Notes: generated by a model not told the origin, from the letters alone. A stretch of 64,000 nt of DNA from Paenibacillus abyssi (GCF_014640295.1 NZ_BMGR01000003.1:62001-126000); one strand, 5' to 3'. Shown: positions 43,687 to 54,262, numbered from the stretch's first letter. Program-made: numbers and translations.

Positions 43687-45258
43687 ATGCACAAAGTGCT
43701 TTTAGTCGATGACGAGTTATTCGTAAGAAAAGGCTTGATGAATTTAATTGACTGGAAATCGCTAGGTTATGAGATATGCGGCGAAGCGGAGAGTGGTCAG
43801 GAGGCGCTGGATATTATGGAACAGGTCAGCCCGGATCTGGTCATTACGGATATCCGTATGCCGGTGTTGGACGGTCTTGACCTGATCCGTACCGTTACGA
43901 CGGAATGGCGCAAGGTTCCTGTATTTATTATTATAAGCGGCTATCATGATTTTAAATATGCACAGCAAGCGCTTCGTTATAATGTACACGATTACCTTCT
44001 CAAGCCGATTGATGAGGTAGAGCTTGAGAATACATTGAAGAAGCTGGTTGGAACGATCAGCGCCAAAAAGCTGACGGGTCTCACCGGGAACAAGCTTGCT
44101 GCGGGTTCGGTGCTGGAGAGCCTCATCAAAGGAGATTTCCGCGAGGAGGATGCAGGGCAGTATGCCGCCGCCCTTCATATGGAGGAGGAATCCCGGTATG
44201 CCTACGTACTGGCGGAGATCCACCCGAAGGGTATGGACGGGGCGCAGACCGATTGGTCGGTGAAGGAAGTAGCGGCAGCGTTGCAGGAAATCGTTGATCG
44301 CACAGACTGCGAGATTCCAAGCTATGAGCATGATCCGGGCTTATATGGCTTGCTGCTTGATACGAAGCGGTTAGCTAAAGGGGACAGTAAGTTGGAAGCG
44401 ATTTACCGATCGGTGCATGCCGCGCTCTCAAGAGCGAAAGACGCTCCCGTCACGCTTTATGTAGGGAAGACAGTGGAGCTGCTGCACGATGTGAAGGAAT
44501 CATACCGGAGTGCGAGTAAAGCGCTTTCCTACAAATATGCCGAGGATGGAGCGGCGGTGATTGATATCGGCCGCATGCAGGAAACGCCATTGTATTATTT
44601 CGATATTGAACCGGCTATGTATACAAAGCTTTTTGAGCATATTGAAGAAAATGATAAAGAGGCCTATTTGTCCGTGATCGATAATTTGTTTGCGGAATTC
44701 AAGGAAAAACGGTTTGCCTCGAATGCGGTATCGAACACGATAACGCGCTGCGTGATCGGCGTCATCAAAATTATCCGGGATATGGAAAGCGACGAGAAAG
44801 GGCTTGAGTCGCTCCCCGGTATAATGGAGTGGCAGAATCGCCACGTCCGTCTGCAGGAGCTGAAGCAGCTGTTTACCCATTTTATATATGAAGCCTCTGC
44901 GTATATCGCCGAGCTGCGCCGGGAGCAGTCCAAAGGCGGTATCGAGAAAATCAAGAAATATATTGAAACCAACTACAATGAAAACATCAGCCTCAAGAGC
45001 ATCGCCGCCAAATTTTTCATGAATCCGGTTTACTTAGGTCAGCTGTTCCGTAAAACCTACGGCGTGTATTTCAATGACTTTCTGCTTGGTTTACGCGTAC
45101 AGGAGGCCAAGAAGCTTCTGCGCGTTACCGATTTGCGCATGTATGAAGTCGCCGAGCGGGTAGGCTTTCAAAGCGCCGATTATTTTGTCACCCAATTCGA
45201 GAAGCTGGAGAAATTGACCCCGACGGAATACCGGAACAAGCTGATCAACAAACTGTGA
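43687..45258 (+). CDS. YesN-type response regulator, AraC family
   Basis: 523 residues from ATG 43687 with AAGGAGG upstream; the frame extends to 43588 without a ribosome site. The receiver domain (1-120) begins MHKVLLVDDELFVRKG, phospho-acceptor D55 in LVITDIRMP, switch Lys in LLKPIDE. A long middle region follows. The AraC DNA-binding domain (about 425-520) has ISLKSIAAKFFMNPVYLGQL and YEVAERVGFQSADYF. With the kinase downstream it controls the xylan-oligosaccharide importer, as in related Paenibacillus loci. Confidence 0.93.
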   Translation: MHKVLLVDDELFVRKGLMNLIDWKSLGYEICGEAESGQEALDIMEQVSPDLVITDIRMPVLDGLDLIRTVTTEWRKVPVFIIISGYHDFKYAQQALRYNVHDYLLKPIDEVELENTLKKLVGTISAKKLTGLTGNKLAAGSVLESLIKGDFREEDAGQYAAALHMEEESRYAYVLAEIHPKGMDGAQTDWSVKEVAAALQEIVDRTDCEIPSYEHDPGLYGLLLDTKRLAKGDSKLEAIYRSVHAALSRAKDAPVTLYVGKTVELLHDVKESYRSASKALSYKYAEDGAAVIDIGRMQETPLYYFDIEPAMYTKLFEHIEENDKEAYLSVIDNLFAEFKEKRFASNAVSNTITRCVIGVIKIIRDMESDEKGLESLPGIMEWQNRHVRLQELKQLFTHFIYEASAYIAELRREQSKGGIEKIKKYIETNYNENISLKSIAAKFFMNPVYLGQLFRKTYGVYFNDFLLGLRVQEAKKLLRVTDLRMYEVAERVGFQSADYFVTQFEKLEKLTPTEYRNKLINKL

Positions 45259-45273
45259 ACAGGTGGCTGATTT

Positions 45274-46998
45274 ATGAATAGGCTTCATTTCAACAACGTC
45301 AAGCTGCGGGACAAGCTGCTTTTGATGTATATCCTTTGCGTGCTCATCCCGATCGTGGCGACCAACGTGATCTTCTATCATGTGACGACCACGAACATAC
45401 GAAACCAGAAAATACGGGATGCGACCTTCGCAATTGAGAAAACCAACAACGAGTTTCAGTCGATCATAGACGAAGCGGTAGGGATTTCGTATCAATTTTA
45501 TTTTGACCCGGTGTTCAATGAATTGTTGAACCGCGATTATCCGGATGCCATCAGTTATATTGAAGCGTACGACTCTCTTTTGAAGGGTACCTTTTACCTT
45601 TACACGCAAACGTACCTGAATGTGTACACGGATAATCCCGGCATTCTTACATCGGGCAATATCGAACGGATAACCGATGATATCAAGGACTCGGCATGGT
45701 TCCAAACCCTGCAGACGGCAAACGCTTCTTATCCGCTGCTTGTATTCGACGAGGGCGGACTCAGTTTGCTGCTGCGGCTGGATAATAACCGGAGTGCGCA
45801 ATATTTGAATCTAATTAAAATTGATCTGAACCGAACGGCGATCAGGCAAGTCATTCAAAATTCAGCCTTTGACGGCAACCTGTATATCTTAAGTCCCGAA
45901 GGGATGATTACCTTTAGTAACGATCCGACCATTGATTGGATGAGCGGCCGTACAACGATTCAATCCATACCGGTGACAGCGCAAACAATCCAATTTCCGA
46001 CTCCGTTATCCAATGCCAACTATTTGCAGGGGTGGAGCGTATACGGGACAATGGATGAAAAGGTTGCATTCGAGGAAGTGCGCAAATCAAGAGCATTTGT
46101 TGTTTACCTGGTTTGTATTAATTTCGTACTGCCGACACTCATCATAGCTTACATCTCCCGTTCGCTGCACAAACGGTTAGTCCGTCTGCTGAAGCATATG
46201 AAAAAGGTGAAGAACCAAAATTTTGAACCGGTCCCCATGGGCGAGGATCGGGACGAGATTGGCCAATTGACGACAGAATTCAATCGAATGACCAATCGGA
46301 TCAAGAGCTTAATCGACGACGTTTATATCGCGGATATCGAGAAGAAGGATTTGGAGCTCCAGCGGCGCCAGGCACAGCTGAATGCGCTCCACAGCCAGAT
46401 TAATCCTCATTTTCTGTTCAACGCGCTGGAGACGATCCGGATGCGCAGCGTGATTAAAGGAGAAGGAGAAACGGCGAAGATTATTCATAATATGGCCAAA
46501 ATATTCCGCAGATCCATCTCCTGGGGGAGGGACTGGGTGAGCGTGGGGGATGAATTGGAATTCATCTCGTGTTTCCTGGAGATCCAGAAATACCGCTTCG
46601 GGGACAAGCTGGACTATAAGCTGCGGATCGATGAGTCGGTGCGGGAGCTATTAATTCCCAAAATGACTTTCCTGCCTTACGTAGAGAACGCGAGTATTCA
46701 CGGCATCGAATCTTCTCCGTACAAAGGCTTTATTACGATTGATATTCATCGCTCATCTAATGAGCTTATCTTCATTCTGAAGGATAATGGAATCGGCATG
46801 TCCGCAGAAAAGCTGAAGGAAATTATTCATTACCTGCAATCCGACGAAGCCATTGGCGAAAATATCGGCATGAAGAACGCCTACTCCAGGCTCATCATGT
46901 ATTACAAAGATGCCTTCCGTTTCCATATTGAGAGTGAGCCGGGGGCGGGAACCCGCATTGAAATCCGATTGCCGCTGTATACGGCAGCGGAAGAATAG
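45274..46998 (+). CDS. YesM-type sensor histidine kinase
   Basis: 574 residues. Membrane segments at about 15-40 and 270-295 enclose an extracellular sensor domain. A HAMP region is followed by the HisKA_7TM-independent His_kinase domain, with the phosphorylated His in QINPHFLFNALE. The ATPase part has YVENASIHGIE (N box) and LKDNGIGMS (G box). It starts 15 bases after the regulator gene. It probably senses xylo- or aldouronate oligosaccharides, directly or through the binding protein encoded next. Confidence 0.92.
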   Translation: MNRLHFNNVKLRDKLLLMYILCVLIPIVATNVIFYHVTTTNIRNQKIRDATFAIEKTNNEFQSIIDEAVGISYQFYFDPVFNELLNRDYPDAISYIEAYDSLLKGTFYLYTQTYLNVYTDNPGILTSGNIERITDDIKDSAWFQTLQTANASYPLLVFDEGGLSLLLRLDNNRSAQYLNLIKIDLNRTAIRQVIQNSAFDGNLYILSPEGMITFSNDPTIDWMSGRTTIQSIPVTAQTIQFPTPLSNANYLQGWSVYGTMDEKVAFEEVRKSRAFVVYLVCINFVLPTLIIAYISRSLHKRLVRLLKHMKKVKNQNFEPVPMGEDRDEIGQLTTEFNRMTNRIKSLIDDVYIADIEKKDLELQRRQAQLNALHSQINPHFLFNALETIRMRSVIKGEGETAKIIHNMAKIFRRSISWGRDWVSVGDELEFISCFLEIQKYRFGDKLDYKLRIDESVRELLIPKMTFLPYVENASIHGIESSPYKGFITIDIHRSSNELIFILKDNGIGMSAEKLKEIIHYLQSDEAIGENIGMKNAYSRLIMYYKDAFRFHIESEPGAGTRIEIRLPLYTAAEE

Positions 46999-47005
46999 CT
47001 TCAAA

Positions 47006-47057
47006 AAAGGCACGTTCAATTATCCCGGGCCGCGTGGTTAATGCGTGCCTTTATTTT
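47006..47057 (+). terminator. Intrinsic terminator after the kinase gene
   Basis: AAAGGCACG (47006-47014) pairs with CGTGCCTTT (47044-47052) and ATTTTT follows. The loop is long (29 bases). Confidence 0.7.
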
Positions 47058-47118
47058 TGAGATCTGCTTGCAGATGGATCATCTATAGTTTTCAAAGCAG
47101 GAACTAAACATTGACGGG

Positions 47119-47160
47119 TTTTGGCGAAAGCGTTTTCGAATTATACTGAAAGTGCTTACA
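47119..47160 (+). promoter_or_regulatory. Two cre-like boxes over the importer promoter
   Basis: CGAAAGCGTTTTCG (47125-47138) matches the cre consensus at 12 of 14 positions and is nearly palindromic. TGAAAGTGCTTACA (47147-47160) matches 13 of 14. A possible promoter, TTTTGG (47119-47124), 17 bases, TATACT (47142-47147), is interlocked with them, so CcpA binding would block it. Confidence 0.65.
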
Positions 47161-47194
47161 AAACAACGATATATAGAAAGGGGCAAAAAAGCAA

Positions 47195-48880
47195 ATGAGC
47201 AAGAAAAAGCTTTTGACGGTCGCTTTATCCGTGTTTTTGACAGCATCGGCTTTAGCTGGATGCAGCGGCGGCAACAACAATGCACCATCTAACTCTTCAA
47301 CGAATACGAATGCCGCGGGGGAACAGCAAGAGGATACTTCACCCGTTACTTTCACCTATTTCAACTTCCAGAGCCGGGGCAAGGACGTGATGGCCAATGA
47401 AACAACCATCGGCAAAATGCTGGAAGATCAAACCGGCGTAAATTTCAAGCTGGAATATCTGGTCGGCGACCCGGATACAAAATCGGGCGTTATGATTGCC
47501 AGCGGTGATTATCCGGATGTGATCGCACCGGAAGCTGAAATCGACAAATTCCTTGATGCCGGCGCTTTTATCGAGCTTGATGAGCTGATCGAGGAGCACG
47601 GCCCTAACATTAAACGTGTATATGGCCCTTATTTCGAGAAATTCCGTCAACCGGACGGCAAACTGTATCACCTTCCTTATTCCCCGAACCAAGGATATAT
47701 TGGCGATCCCAATATTAATCAGGGCGCTTTCTGGATTCAGCGCTCCGTTCTGAAGGAGTTCGGATATCCGAAAATTACAACTGTTGACGAGTACTTTGAC
47801 CTGATCACGCAGTACAAAGAAAAATACCCGCAGGTCGATGGCAAAGCTACGATCGGATTTAATATCTTTGCACCGTCCGATTCCTTCTATACGTTGACGA
47901 ACATTCCAATGCATCTTGCCGGTTATCCGAATGACGGCGGTGTCATTGTAGACATGGATACGCTGGAAGCGAAAGTGTATGCCGCCACCGATATTGAGAA
48001 GCGTTGGATTAAAAAGCTGAGTGAAGTCAACGATCAAGGCCTGTTCGATCCGGAATCCTTCGTAATGAACAAGGATCAGTTCATGGCAAAAGTCACTTCC
48101 GGCCGCGTGCTCGGCTACTTTGCATACAACTGGCAGATCGGTGAAGCAACGAACAACCTGAAAGCTGCCGGCATCGATGAGAAGCGTTATGCGCCGCTGC
48201 CGATCGTATTCGAGGAAGGCATCAAAGACCAATATGTCGATCCTCCTGCATTCGTTAGCAACCGCGGTGTCGGAATCTCCGTCAAAGCGAAGGATCCGGT
48301 TCGGATTATTAAATACTTCGATAACCTGCTGAAGGAAGAAAACCAAATTCTCGTGCAGTGGGGCGTTAAGGACGACACTTACAGCGTGGATGAGAACGGA
48401 CGCTTCTTCCTGACAGAAGAACAAAAGTTAAATCGCGACGACAATGACTTCAAATTGAAATATGGCTTCCAGTACTTTGAATACGGCTGGCCGCGTTACG
48501 GCAGCAACTCCATTCTGGCGGACGGCAATTCCTACGGTGTAGGCAATCAGCCGGAAGTTGCGAACATGGGTTACACCGATGGCGATCGAAAAATAATGGA
48601 AATCTACGATGCGAATACATTTGCGGGCATGTTCGCAGAGCCGGATGAGCGTCCATGGTTCCCTGCCTGGAGTATTCAATTAGGTCAGGGCTCGCCGGAG
48701 CAAATTTTCGGCCAGCGTTCAACAGACCTTTCGCAGAAATACCTGCCTAGAATGATTCTTGCCAAGCCGGGAGAAGTGGACGGAATTTGGGAGGAGTACG
48801 TGGCGGAGTTCAACAAGCTGGATAAGGCAACCTATGAGGCGACAATGACAGCAGAGGTTAAAAAACGCGCCGAACAATAA
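47195..48880 (+). CDS. Aldouronate/xylo-oligosaccharide-binding lipoprotein (LplA-like)
   Basis: 561 residues with a lipoprotein signal ending in ALAGCSGGNN (Cys near 23) and a short Asn/Ser-rich linker. The family-1-type extracellular solute-binding domain follows (FTYFNFQSRGKDVMANE at the start). Its size and its place before two YtcP/LplB-like permeases match the LplA proteins of aldouronate clusters in Paenibacillus. It would capture methylglucuronoxylotriose and related oligosaccharides released outside the cell. Confidence 0.9.
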   Translation: MSKKKLLTVALSVFLTASALAGCSGGNNNAPSNSSTNTNAAGEQQEDTSPVTFTYFNFQSRGKDVMANETTIGKMLEDQTGVNFKLEYLVGDPDTKSGVMIASGDYPDVIAPEAEIDKFLDAGAFIELDELIEEHGPNIKRVYGPYFEKFRQPDGKLYHLPYSPNQGYIGDPNINQGAFWIQRSVLKEFGYPKITTVDEYFDLITQYKEKYPQVDGKATIGFNIFAPSDSFYTLTNIPMHLAGYPNDGGVIVDMDTLEAKVYAATDIEKRWIKKLSEVNDQGLFDPESFVMNKDQFMAKVTSGRVLGYFAYNWQIGEATNNLKAAGIDEKRYAPLPIVFEEGIKDQYVDPPAFVSNRGVGISVKAKDPVRIIKYFDNLLKEENQILVQWGVKDDTYSVDENGRFFLTEEQKLNRDDNDFKLKYGFQYFEYGWPRYGSNSILADGNSYGVGNQPEVANMGYTDGDRKIMEIYDANTFAGMFAEPDERPWFPAWSIQLGQGSPEQIFGQRSTDLSQKYLPRMILAKPGEVDGIWEEYVAEFNKLDKATYEATMTAEVKKRAEQ

Positions 48881-48902
48881 TTCATAAGGCAAGGATACTC
48901 GG

Positions 48903-48934
48903 AAGACCGGATATGCCATGCATTCCGGTCTTTC
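48903..48934 (+). terminator. Hairpin between binding-protein and permease genes
   Basis: AAGACCGG (48903-48910) pairs with CCGGTCTT (48925-48932), followed by a short TTTCC. It probably lowers expression of the permeases relative to the binding protein rather than ending transcription fully. Confidence 0.55.
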
Positions 48935-48980
48935 CGGTTAGGAGAAGCTTAAACAGGGTGACGGAAAGGAGTACAGATAA

Positions 48981-49952
48981 GTGAAAAACCAACCTGTGTC
49001 TAATATTTCGATCGACAGTACACCTGCACCCCGCGTAACCGGCATTCGGCTTTTTTTCAAGCGGCTGATCCAGCAAAAAGTACTGGTCATGATGTCCGTA
49101 CCGTTCCTATTATGGTTGTTTATATTTAAATATGTTCCGCTTTGGGGATGGACAATTGCATTTCAGGATTTTAAGCCGGCCCGGCCGTTATTCGATCAGG
49201 AATGGATCGGCCTGGAAACCTTTCGATTCATGTTTACCGACGCTAATTTCCACCTGATTATGCGCAATACGCTGGTCATGAGCATCATCAATCTGGTGCT
49301 GGGCTTTGTTACCGCAATCACGCTTGCGCTTCTGCTCAATGAGCTCCGGAATGTCATGTTTAAGCGGGTCGTACAAACGATCAGTTATTTGCCTCACTTT
49401 ATTTCCTGGGTAGTTACAGCGAGCATCGTAACGACCGTATTGTCGACAGAAGGCGTTATTAATGAAATTCTAGTAGGTCTTGGCATCATTTCAGATCCCG
49501 TCCTTTGGCTGGCCAGAGGTGAGTACTTCTGGGGCATTCTTGGTACAACCGAGGTTTGGAAAAATGTGGGATGGAACACAATTATCTATTTGGCGGCCAT
49601 TACGACGATTGATCCGGGGCAGTATGAAGCGGCGGAAATTGATGGAGCCAACCGGTTTCAGCGTATGCTGCATATCACCCTTCCCGGGCTGAAGCCGGTC
49701 ATTGTCATTTTATTAATTCTTAATATCGGAAATATATTGGAATCGGGATTTGAACCGCAGTATTTGCTCGGCAATGGGATGAACGCCGAATATTCCGAAA
49801 ACCTTGATATATTTGTACTTAAATACGGGATTGGTATTGGAGACTTCTCTTTATCAACTGCAGCAAGCGTGTTTAAAACTGTCGTCAGCTTTATCTTCTT
49901 ATTCTCTGCCAACTACATTGCCAAGAGACTAGGGGAGAGCAGACTGTTCTAA
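48981..49952 (+). CDS. Sugar ABC transporter permease (LplB/YtcB-like)
   Basis: 323 residues starting at GTG 48981 (AAAGGAG upstream). Six membrane segments and the permease loop EAAEIDGANRFQRMLHITLP, which contacts the ATPase. It works with the next permease. No ATPase gene is in the cluster, as usual for this class, which shares the MsmX/MsmK-type ATPase encoded elsewhere. Confidence 0.92.
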   Translation: MKNQPVSNISIDSTPAPRVTGIRLFFKRLIQQKVLVMMSVPFLLWLFIFKYVPLWGWTIAFQDFKPARPLFDQEWIGLETFRFMFTDANFHLIMRNTLVMSIINLVLGFVTAITLALLLNELRNVMFKRVVQTISYLPHFISWVVTASIVTTVLSTEGVINEILVGLGIISDPVLWLARGEYFWGILGTTEVWKNVGWNTIIYLAAITTIDPGQYEAAEIDGANRFQRMLHITLPGLKPVIVILLILNIGNILESGFEPQYLLGNGMNAEYSENLDIFVLKYGIGIGDFSLSTAASVFKTVVSFIFLFSANYIAKRLGESRLF

Positions 49953-49967
49953 GGAGGCCAATTACCA

Positions 49968-50876
49968 ATGAGTCAAGTGAGCTTAAGGCGCAAGAAATTC
50001 AATCTTTTCGACACATTAAATATCTTGTTCATGATCGTTCTAATGATCGTCACGCTCTATCCGTTCGTCAACATGATTGCTGTTTCGTTGAATAATGCGA
50101 ACGATACGGTCAGAGGCGGCATTTACTTGTGGCCTCGCATGTGGACGCTGGATAACTATAAATATGTCCTCAATGAAGCGACGATTTTTCACGCGACGAT
50201 GATTTCGGTATTGCGTACCGTAATCGGGACGCTCGTATCCGTGTTTTGTACGGCGATGCTGGCCTATACGGTAAGCCGCCAGGATTATGTGCTCCGTAAA
50301 TTCGTTACTCTGGCTTTTGTTCTGACGATGTATTTCAGCGGCGGATTGATACCCGGATACCTGCTGATCCGTGAACTGGGATTGACGAACTCCTTCTGGG
50401 TTTACATCCTGCCGGGCATTATCGGCGTGTTCAATATGATCATCATCCGTTCGTTTATCGAAGGCCTTCCCGATGGCGTCCTGGAGTCGGCCAAGATCGA
50501 CGGCGCGGGCGATTTTACAACCTTTGTCCGGATTGTACTTCCGCTTACCGTTCCGGTATTGGCTACAGTATCGCTGTTTGTGGCGGTGGGACAGTGGAAT
50601 TCCTGGTTCGACGTCTTTCTCTACAATTCATCGAATATAGATTTAAGTACCCTTCAATATGAATTGCAGAAAATATTGCAGACCTCGAATACGGCGGCAA
50701 GCGCACAAAATGCGGCAGATGCCTTTGCGGGCGCGCAAGGCGGCCAAGCGGTCGTTACGCCTACGGCACTGCGCGCGACGATGACGATTGTGGCAAGCCT
50801 TCCGATCATCTGCGTCTATCCGTTCCTGCAGAAATACTTTGTAAAAGGGTTGACGCTTGGCGGCGTAAAGGGCTAA
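49968..50876 (+). CDS. Sugar ABC transporter permease (YtcP/LplC-like)
   Basis: 302 residues, 15 bases after the first permease, with AAGGAGG. Six membrane segments and the loop ESAKIDGAGDFTTFVRIVLP. An Ala/Gln/Gly-rich hydrophilic stretch near residues 235-265 (AASAQNAADAFAGAQGGQA) lies before the last segment. Second half of the oligosaccharide importer. Confidence 0.92.
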   Translation: MSQVSLRRKKFNLFDTLNILFMIVLMIVTLYPFVNMIAVSLNNANDTVRGGIYLWPRMWTLDNYKYVLNEATIFHATMISVLRTVIGTLVSVFCTAMLAYTVSRQDYVLRKFVTLAFVLTMYFSGGLIPGYLLIRELGLTNSFWVYILPGIIGVFNMIIIRSFIEGLPDGVLESAKIDGAGDFTTFVRIVLPLTVPVLATVSLFVAVGQWNSWFDVFLYNSSNIDLSTLQYELQKILQTSNTAASAQNAADAFAGAQGGQAVVTPTALRATMTIVASLPIICVYPFLQKYFVKGLTLGGVKG

Positions 50877-50901
50877 AACCACTTCCGTCCAGGTCACGAG
50901 G

Positions 50902-50948
50902 GAGTATAGGCAGCCAATCCTGGGGAGGCGTCTGCCTATGCTCTTTTT
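50902..50948 (+). terminator. Terminator or attenuator between importer and glycosidase genes
   Basis: GAGTATAGGCAG (50902-50913) pairs with CTGCCTATGCTC (50932-50943) with one mismatched pair, then TTTTT. The GH67 gene begins 35 bases later without an obvious promoter, so read-through is expected. Confidence 0.75.
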
Positions 50949-50983
50949 GTCAAAGATAAACATGCCACAAAAGGGGGATCCAT

Positions 50984-53047
50984 ATGACCAGTAAAGGCTA
51001 TCAGGCTTGGCTGCAAAACGGCTTTGAGCCGGATCATGCTGCGATGGGACCGATTCACGACTTTTTGCAGCAAATCATTACAACGGCGCAAGCGGGCTCC
51101 GGAATCTATCAAACCGCTGTGCAAGAGCTGGTGGACGGGATCCGCTCCATAACGGGGCAGAAGCCCGTGTGTATGGAATCCGGCTCGGGACGTTATCTGA
51201 CATTAGGTACGATCGGCAGCTCCTCGTTCATTGATCAGTCCATCGAAGCCGGGGAAGCGGAGCGGCTGGGAGACGAAGGATTCGTGATCCGCAAAGTGGA
51301 CAGAGGGGAACACGTGTATATCGTGCTGGCAGGCAAGACAGAGAAAGGGCTTCTGTATGCCGTTTTTCATTTTCTGCGGTTGCTGAAGACGGGCGGATTG
51401 ACTGACCAAGTGGATGTGACCGAAGTGCCGAAATACCGGCTGCGTATGGTCAATCATTGGGACAATATGGACGGCAGTGTAGAGCGCGGTTATGCGGGCC
51501 AATCTATTTTTTACCGCAATGATGTTTTGTTGTCGCGATCCGCTCGAGTACGGGATTATGCGAGATTGTTAGCTTCTGTCGGCATCAACGGAATTGCCAT
51601 TAACAACGTAAATGTGCACCGTCATGAGACAAGGCTGATTACCGAGGTCTACCTGCCGGATGTAGCTAGAATCGCGGATATTTTCCGGAACTATGGGATC
51701 CGCTTGTATTTGAGCGTCAATTTTGCTGCACCGATCGAGCTGGGAGACTTGAGGACGGCCGATCCGCTCGACGCGGATGTTCAAAAGTGGTGGAAGGAAA
51801 AGGCTGCCGACGTCTATTGTTATGTTCCCGATTTCGGGGGCTTCCTCGTGAAGGCGGACTCCGAGAACCGTCCCGGTCCGTTCACATACGGGCGCGATCA
51901 TGCTGATGGCGCCAACATGCTTGCCGAAGCGCTGAAGCCATATGGAGGTATCGTGCTGTGGAGATGCTTTGTTTACAACTGCCATCAAGACTGGAGAGAC
52001 CGGACGACTGACCGTGCCCGTGCGGCTTACGATCATTTCAAGCCGCTCGACGGACGATTTCTGGATAACGTCGTGCTGCAGATCAAGAACGGACCGATGG
52101 ACTTCCAGGTGCGGGAGCCGGTTTCGCCGCTTATCGGAGCAATGGAGAAAACGAATCAAATCGTGGAGTTCCAGATTACACAGGAATATACCGGACAGCA
52201 GAAGGATGTGTGCTACTTAATCCCGCAGTGGAAGGAAGTGCTGGATTTTGACACCCGCATAAAGGGCGAGGGCAGCACGGTCAAAGAAATTGCGGCAGGT
52301 CTTGTACATCCTTATGTTCATAGCGGGATCACCGCCGTATCCAATATCGGGGATGACCTTAACTGGACGGGACATCATTTGGCCCAGGCGAATTTGTACG
52401 GTTATGGCCGGTTGATCTGGAACCCGGAGCTATCCTCGGAGCTGATTGCCAAGGAATGGGCGCTTCTTACCTTCGGTCCAAATAAGGCCGCCGCGGATAC
52501 AATCGCGGACATCCTGATGGCCTCATGGCCGATTTATGAGAAGTACACCTCTCCGCTTGGCGTGGGCTGGATGGTGAGGCCTCACTATCACTACGGGCCG
52601 GATATCGACGGTTATGAATATTCCAAGTGGGGGACCTATCATTTTGCCGATTGCCATGGTATCGGGGTGGACCGGACGCAATCGACGGGGACCGGTTATT
52701 CCGCTCAGTACGAGAAAGCGAACAGCGAGCTGTATGAGAACCTGGAGACATGTCCGGATGAATTGCTGTTGTTCTTCCATCATGTGCCGTACACCCATCG
52801 ATTAAAGTCAGGGAAAACGGTCATTCAGCATATTTACGATACGCATTTCGAAGGCGTGGAGCAGGTTGAACAGGTGATTTCCCGCTGGAGGGGCCTGGAA
52901 GGCGATATCGATGCGGAACGCTACCGGCATGTATGCGGCCGTCTTGAGGCGCAATTGGAAAATGCCAAGGAGTGGCGCGATGTGATCAACACCTACTTTT
53001 ATCGTAAATCCGCAATACCGGATGAGAAAAACCGTGTGATTTATTAG
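50984..53047 (+). CDS. aguA: GH67 alpha-glucuronidase
   Basis: 687 residues, full length for GH67, no signal peptide, so it acts in the cytoplasm. It removes 4-O-methylglucuronic acid from the non-reducing end of imported aldouronates. Landmarks are [50 protein letters not shown] with the active-site region, [19 protein letters not shown] and [22 protein letters not shown] precedes the ATG. The xylanase gene follows 71 bases later, giving debranching and backbone cleavage in one unit. Confidence 0.95.
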   Translation: MTSKGYQAWLQNGFEPDHAAMGPIHDFLQQIITTAQAGSGIYQTAVQELVDGIRSITGQKPVCMESGSGRYLTLGTIGSSSFIDQSIEAGEAERLGDEGFVIRKVDRGEHVYIVLAGKTEKGLLYAVFHFLRLLKTGGLTDQVDVTEVPKYRLRMVNHWDNMDGSVERGYAGQSIFYRNDVLLSRSARVRDYARLLASVGINGIAINNVNVHRHETRLITEVYLPDVARIADIFRNYGIRLYLSVNFAAPIELGDLRTADPLDADVQKWWKEKAADVYCYVPDFGGFLVKADSENRPGPFTYGRDHADGANMLAEALKPYGGIVLWRCFVYNCHQDWRDRTTDRARAAYDHFKPLDGRFLDNVVLQIKNGPMDFQVREPVSPLIGAMEKTNQIVEFQITQEYTGQQKDVCYLIPQWKEVLDFDTRIKGEGSTVKEIAAGLVHPYVHSGITAVSNIGDDLNWTGHHLAQANLYGYGRLIWNPELSSELIAKEWALLTFGPNKAAADTIADILMASWPIYEKYTSPLGVGWMVRPHYHYGPDIDGYEYSKWGTYHFADCHGIGVDRTQSTGTGYSAQYEKANSELYENLETCPDELLLFFHHVPYTHRLKSGKTVIQHIYDTHFEGVEQVEQVISRWRGLEGDIDAERYRHVCGRLEAQLENAKEWRDVINTYFYRKSAIPDEKNRVIY

Positions 53048-53118
53048 CATACCGAGTGATGTGCAGGCTGCCACAAGATTTTTTAATTATAAATAAATCT
53101 ACATAAGGGAGTGTATCT

Positions 53119-54153
53119 ATGACACGGGAGGCTCAACGATCAACCGCACCGATTCCTGCTTTATGCGCACAGTACAAGGATTACTTCGATATCGGCGCCG
53201 CGGTAAACCTAACGACAATCGATACCCAGCAGGAGCTGCTGGCAGCTCACTTCAACAGCCTGACGGCTGAGAATGATATGAAATTTGAACGCGTTCATCC
53301 GGAGGAGGGGATATATACCTTCGAGGCGGCGGATAGAATCGTTCAGTTTGCCCGTCAGCACAGCATGAAGATGCGGGGCCATACGCTTGTATGGCATAAC
53401 CAAACCCCGGCTTGGGTATTCACAGGCGCAGATGGGAAACCGGCGGACAGGGACACGCTGCTCGCGCGGATGAAATCCCATATCGAGACGGTGGCAGGGC
53501 GGTATAAAGGCCGGATTTACGGCTGGGATGTCGTCAATGAGGTGATCGAGGACAAGAGCGATATTTGGCTGCGCAGCTCGCCATGGCTGGATCAGATCGG
53601 CGAGGATTTCATCGCCCAAGCCTTCCGTTACGCCCATGAGGCAGACCCGTCAGCAATCTTGTTTTACAACGACTACAACGAGTGCCATCCCGAGAAGCGG
53701 GAGAAGATCATCCGCTTGTTGAGAATGCTGAAGGAGCAGGAGGTTCCCGTGCACGGCATGGGTCTGCAGGGCCATTGGAATTTGAACGGCCCAAGCCTGG
53801 ACGATATCCGGGCGGCTATTGAAGGTTATGCAGCGTTAGGTCTGCAATTACAGGTCACAGAGCTGGATATTTCCGTGTTTGATTATAATGATCGACGTAC
53901 CGATTTGAGACAGCCGGCGGAAGAGATGCTGGCACAGCAAGCAGAGCGGTATGGCCAAATATTCCGGATCTTCCGCGAGTACAAGGATGTCATTACAGCG
54001 GTTACCTTCTGGGGAGCGGCCGACGACTATACATGGCTGGATGATTTTCCGGTCAAGGGCAGGAAAAACTGGCCTTTTGTGTTTGACGAGAAACACCAGC
54101 CCAAAGAATCCTATTGGAAAATTGCCGATTGGAGAAAGGAATACAATGGCTAA
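53119..54153 (+). CDS. xynA: GH10 endo-beta-1,4-xylanase, intracellular
   Basis: 344 residues, catalytic domain only, without a signal peptide or binding module. The general acid/base Glu is in YGWDVVNEVIED and the nucleophile Glu in LQVTELDISVFD. HTLVWHNQTPAWVF is the usual substrate-binding His block. Such enzymes, like XynA2 of Paenibacillus aldouronate clusters, cut imported oligosaccharides after AguA has removed the glucuronate. AAGGGAG precedes the ATG. No beta-xylosidase gene follows, unlike some related clusters. Confidence 0.94.
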   Translation: MTREAQRSTAPIPALCAQYKDYFDIGAAVNLTTIDTQQELLAAHFNSLTAENDMKFERVHPEEGIYTFEAADRIVQFARQHSMKMRGHTLVWHNQTPAWVFTGADGKPADRDTLLARMKSHIETVAGRYKGRIYGWDVVNEVIEDKSDIWLRSSPWLDQIGEDFIAQAFRYAHEADPSAILFYNDYNECHPEKREKIIRLLRMLKEQEVPVHGMGLQGHWNLNGPSLDDIRAAIEGYAALGLQLQVTELDISVFDYNDRRTDLRQPAEEMLAQQAERYGQIFRIFREYKDVITAVTFWGAADDYTWLDDFPVKGRKNWPFVFDEKHQPKESYWKIADWRKEYNG

Positions 54154-54262
54154 CAATTCTTTAACGCGCATCACTCCCCGATCGGCGCTTTTGCCAGCTT
54201 TACGCTTGGGTTTCCCGGCAGCGGCGGGAATGGATACGACCTGCTATTACACCCGCTTTTTC

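Noticed and set aside
47339-48424. 361-residue minus-strand frame in the binding-protein gene
   Set aside because: Composition is that of an antisense frame and the plus-strand lipoprotein is clear.
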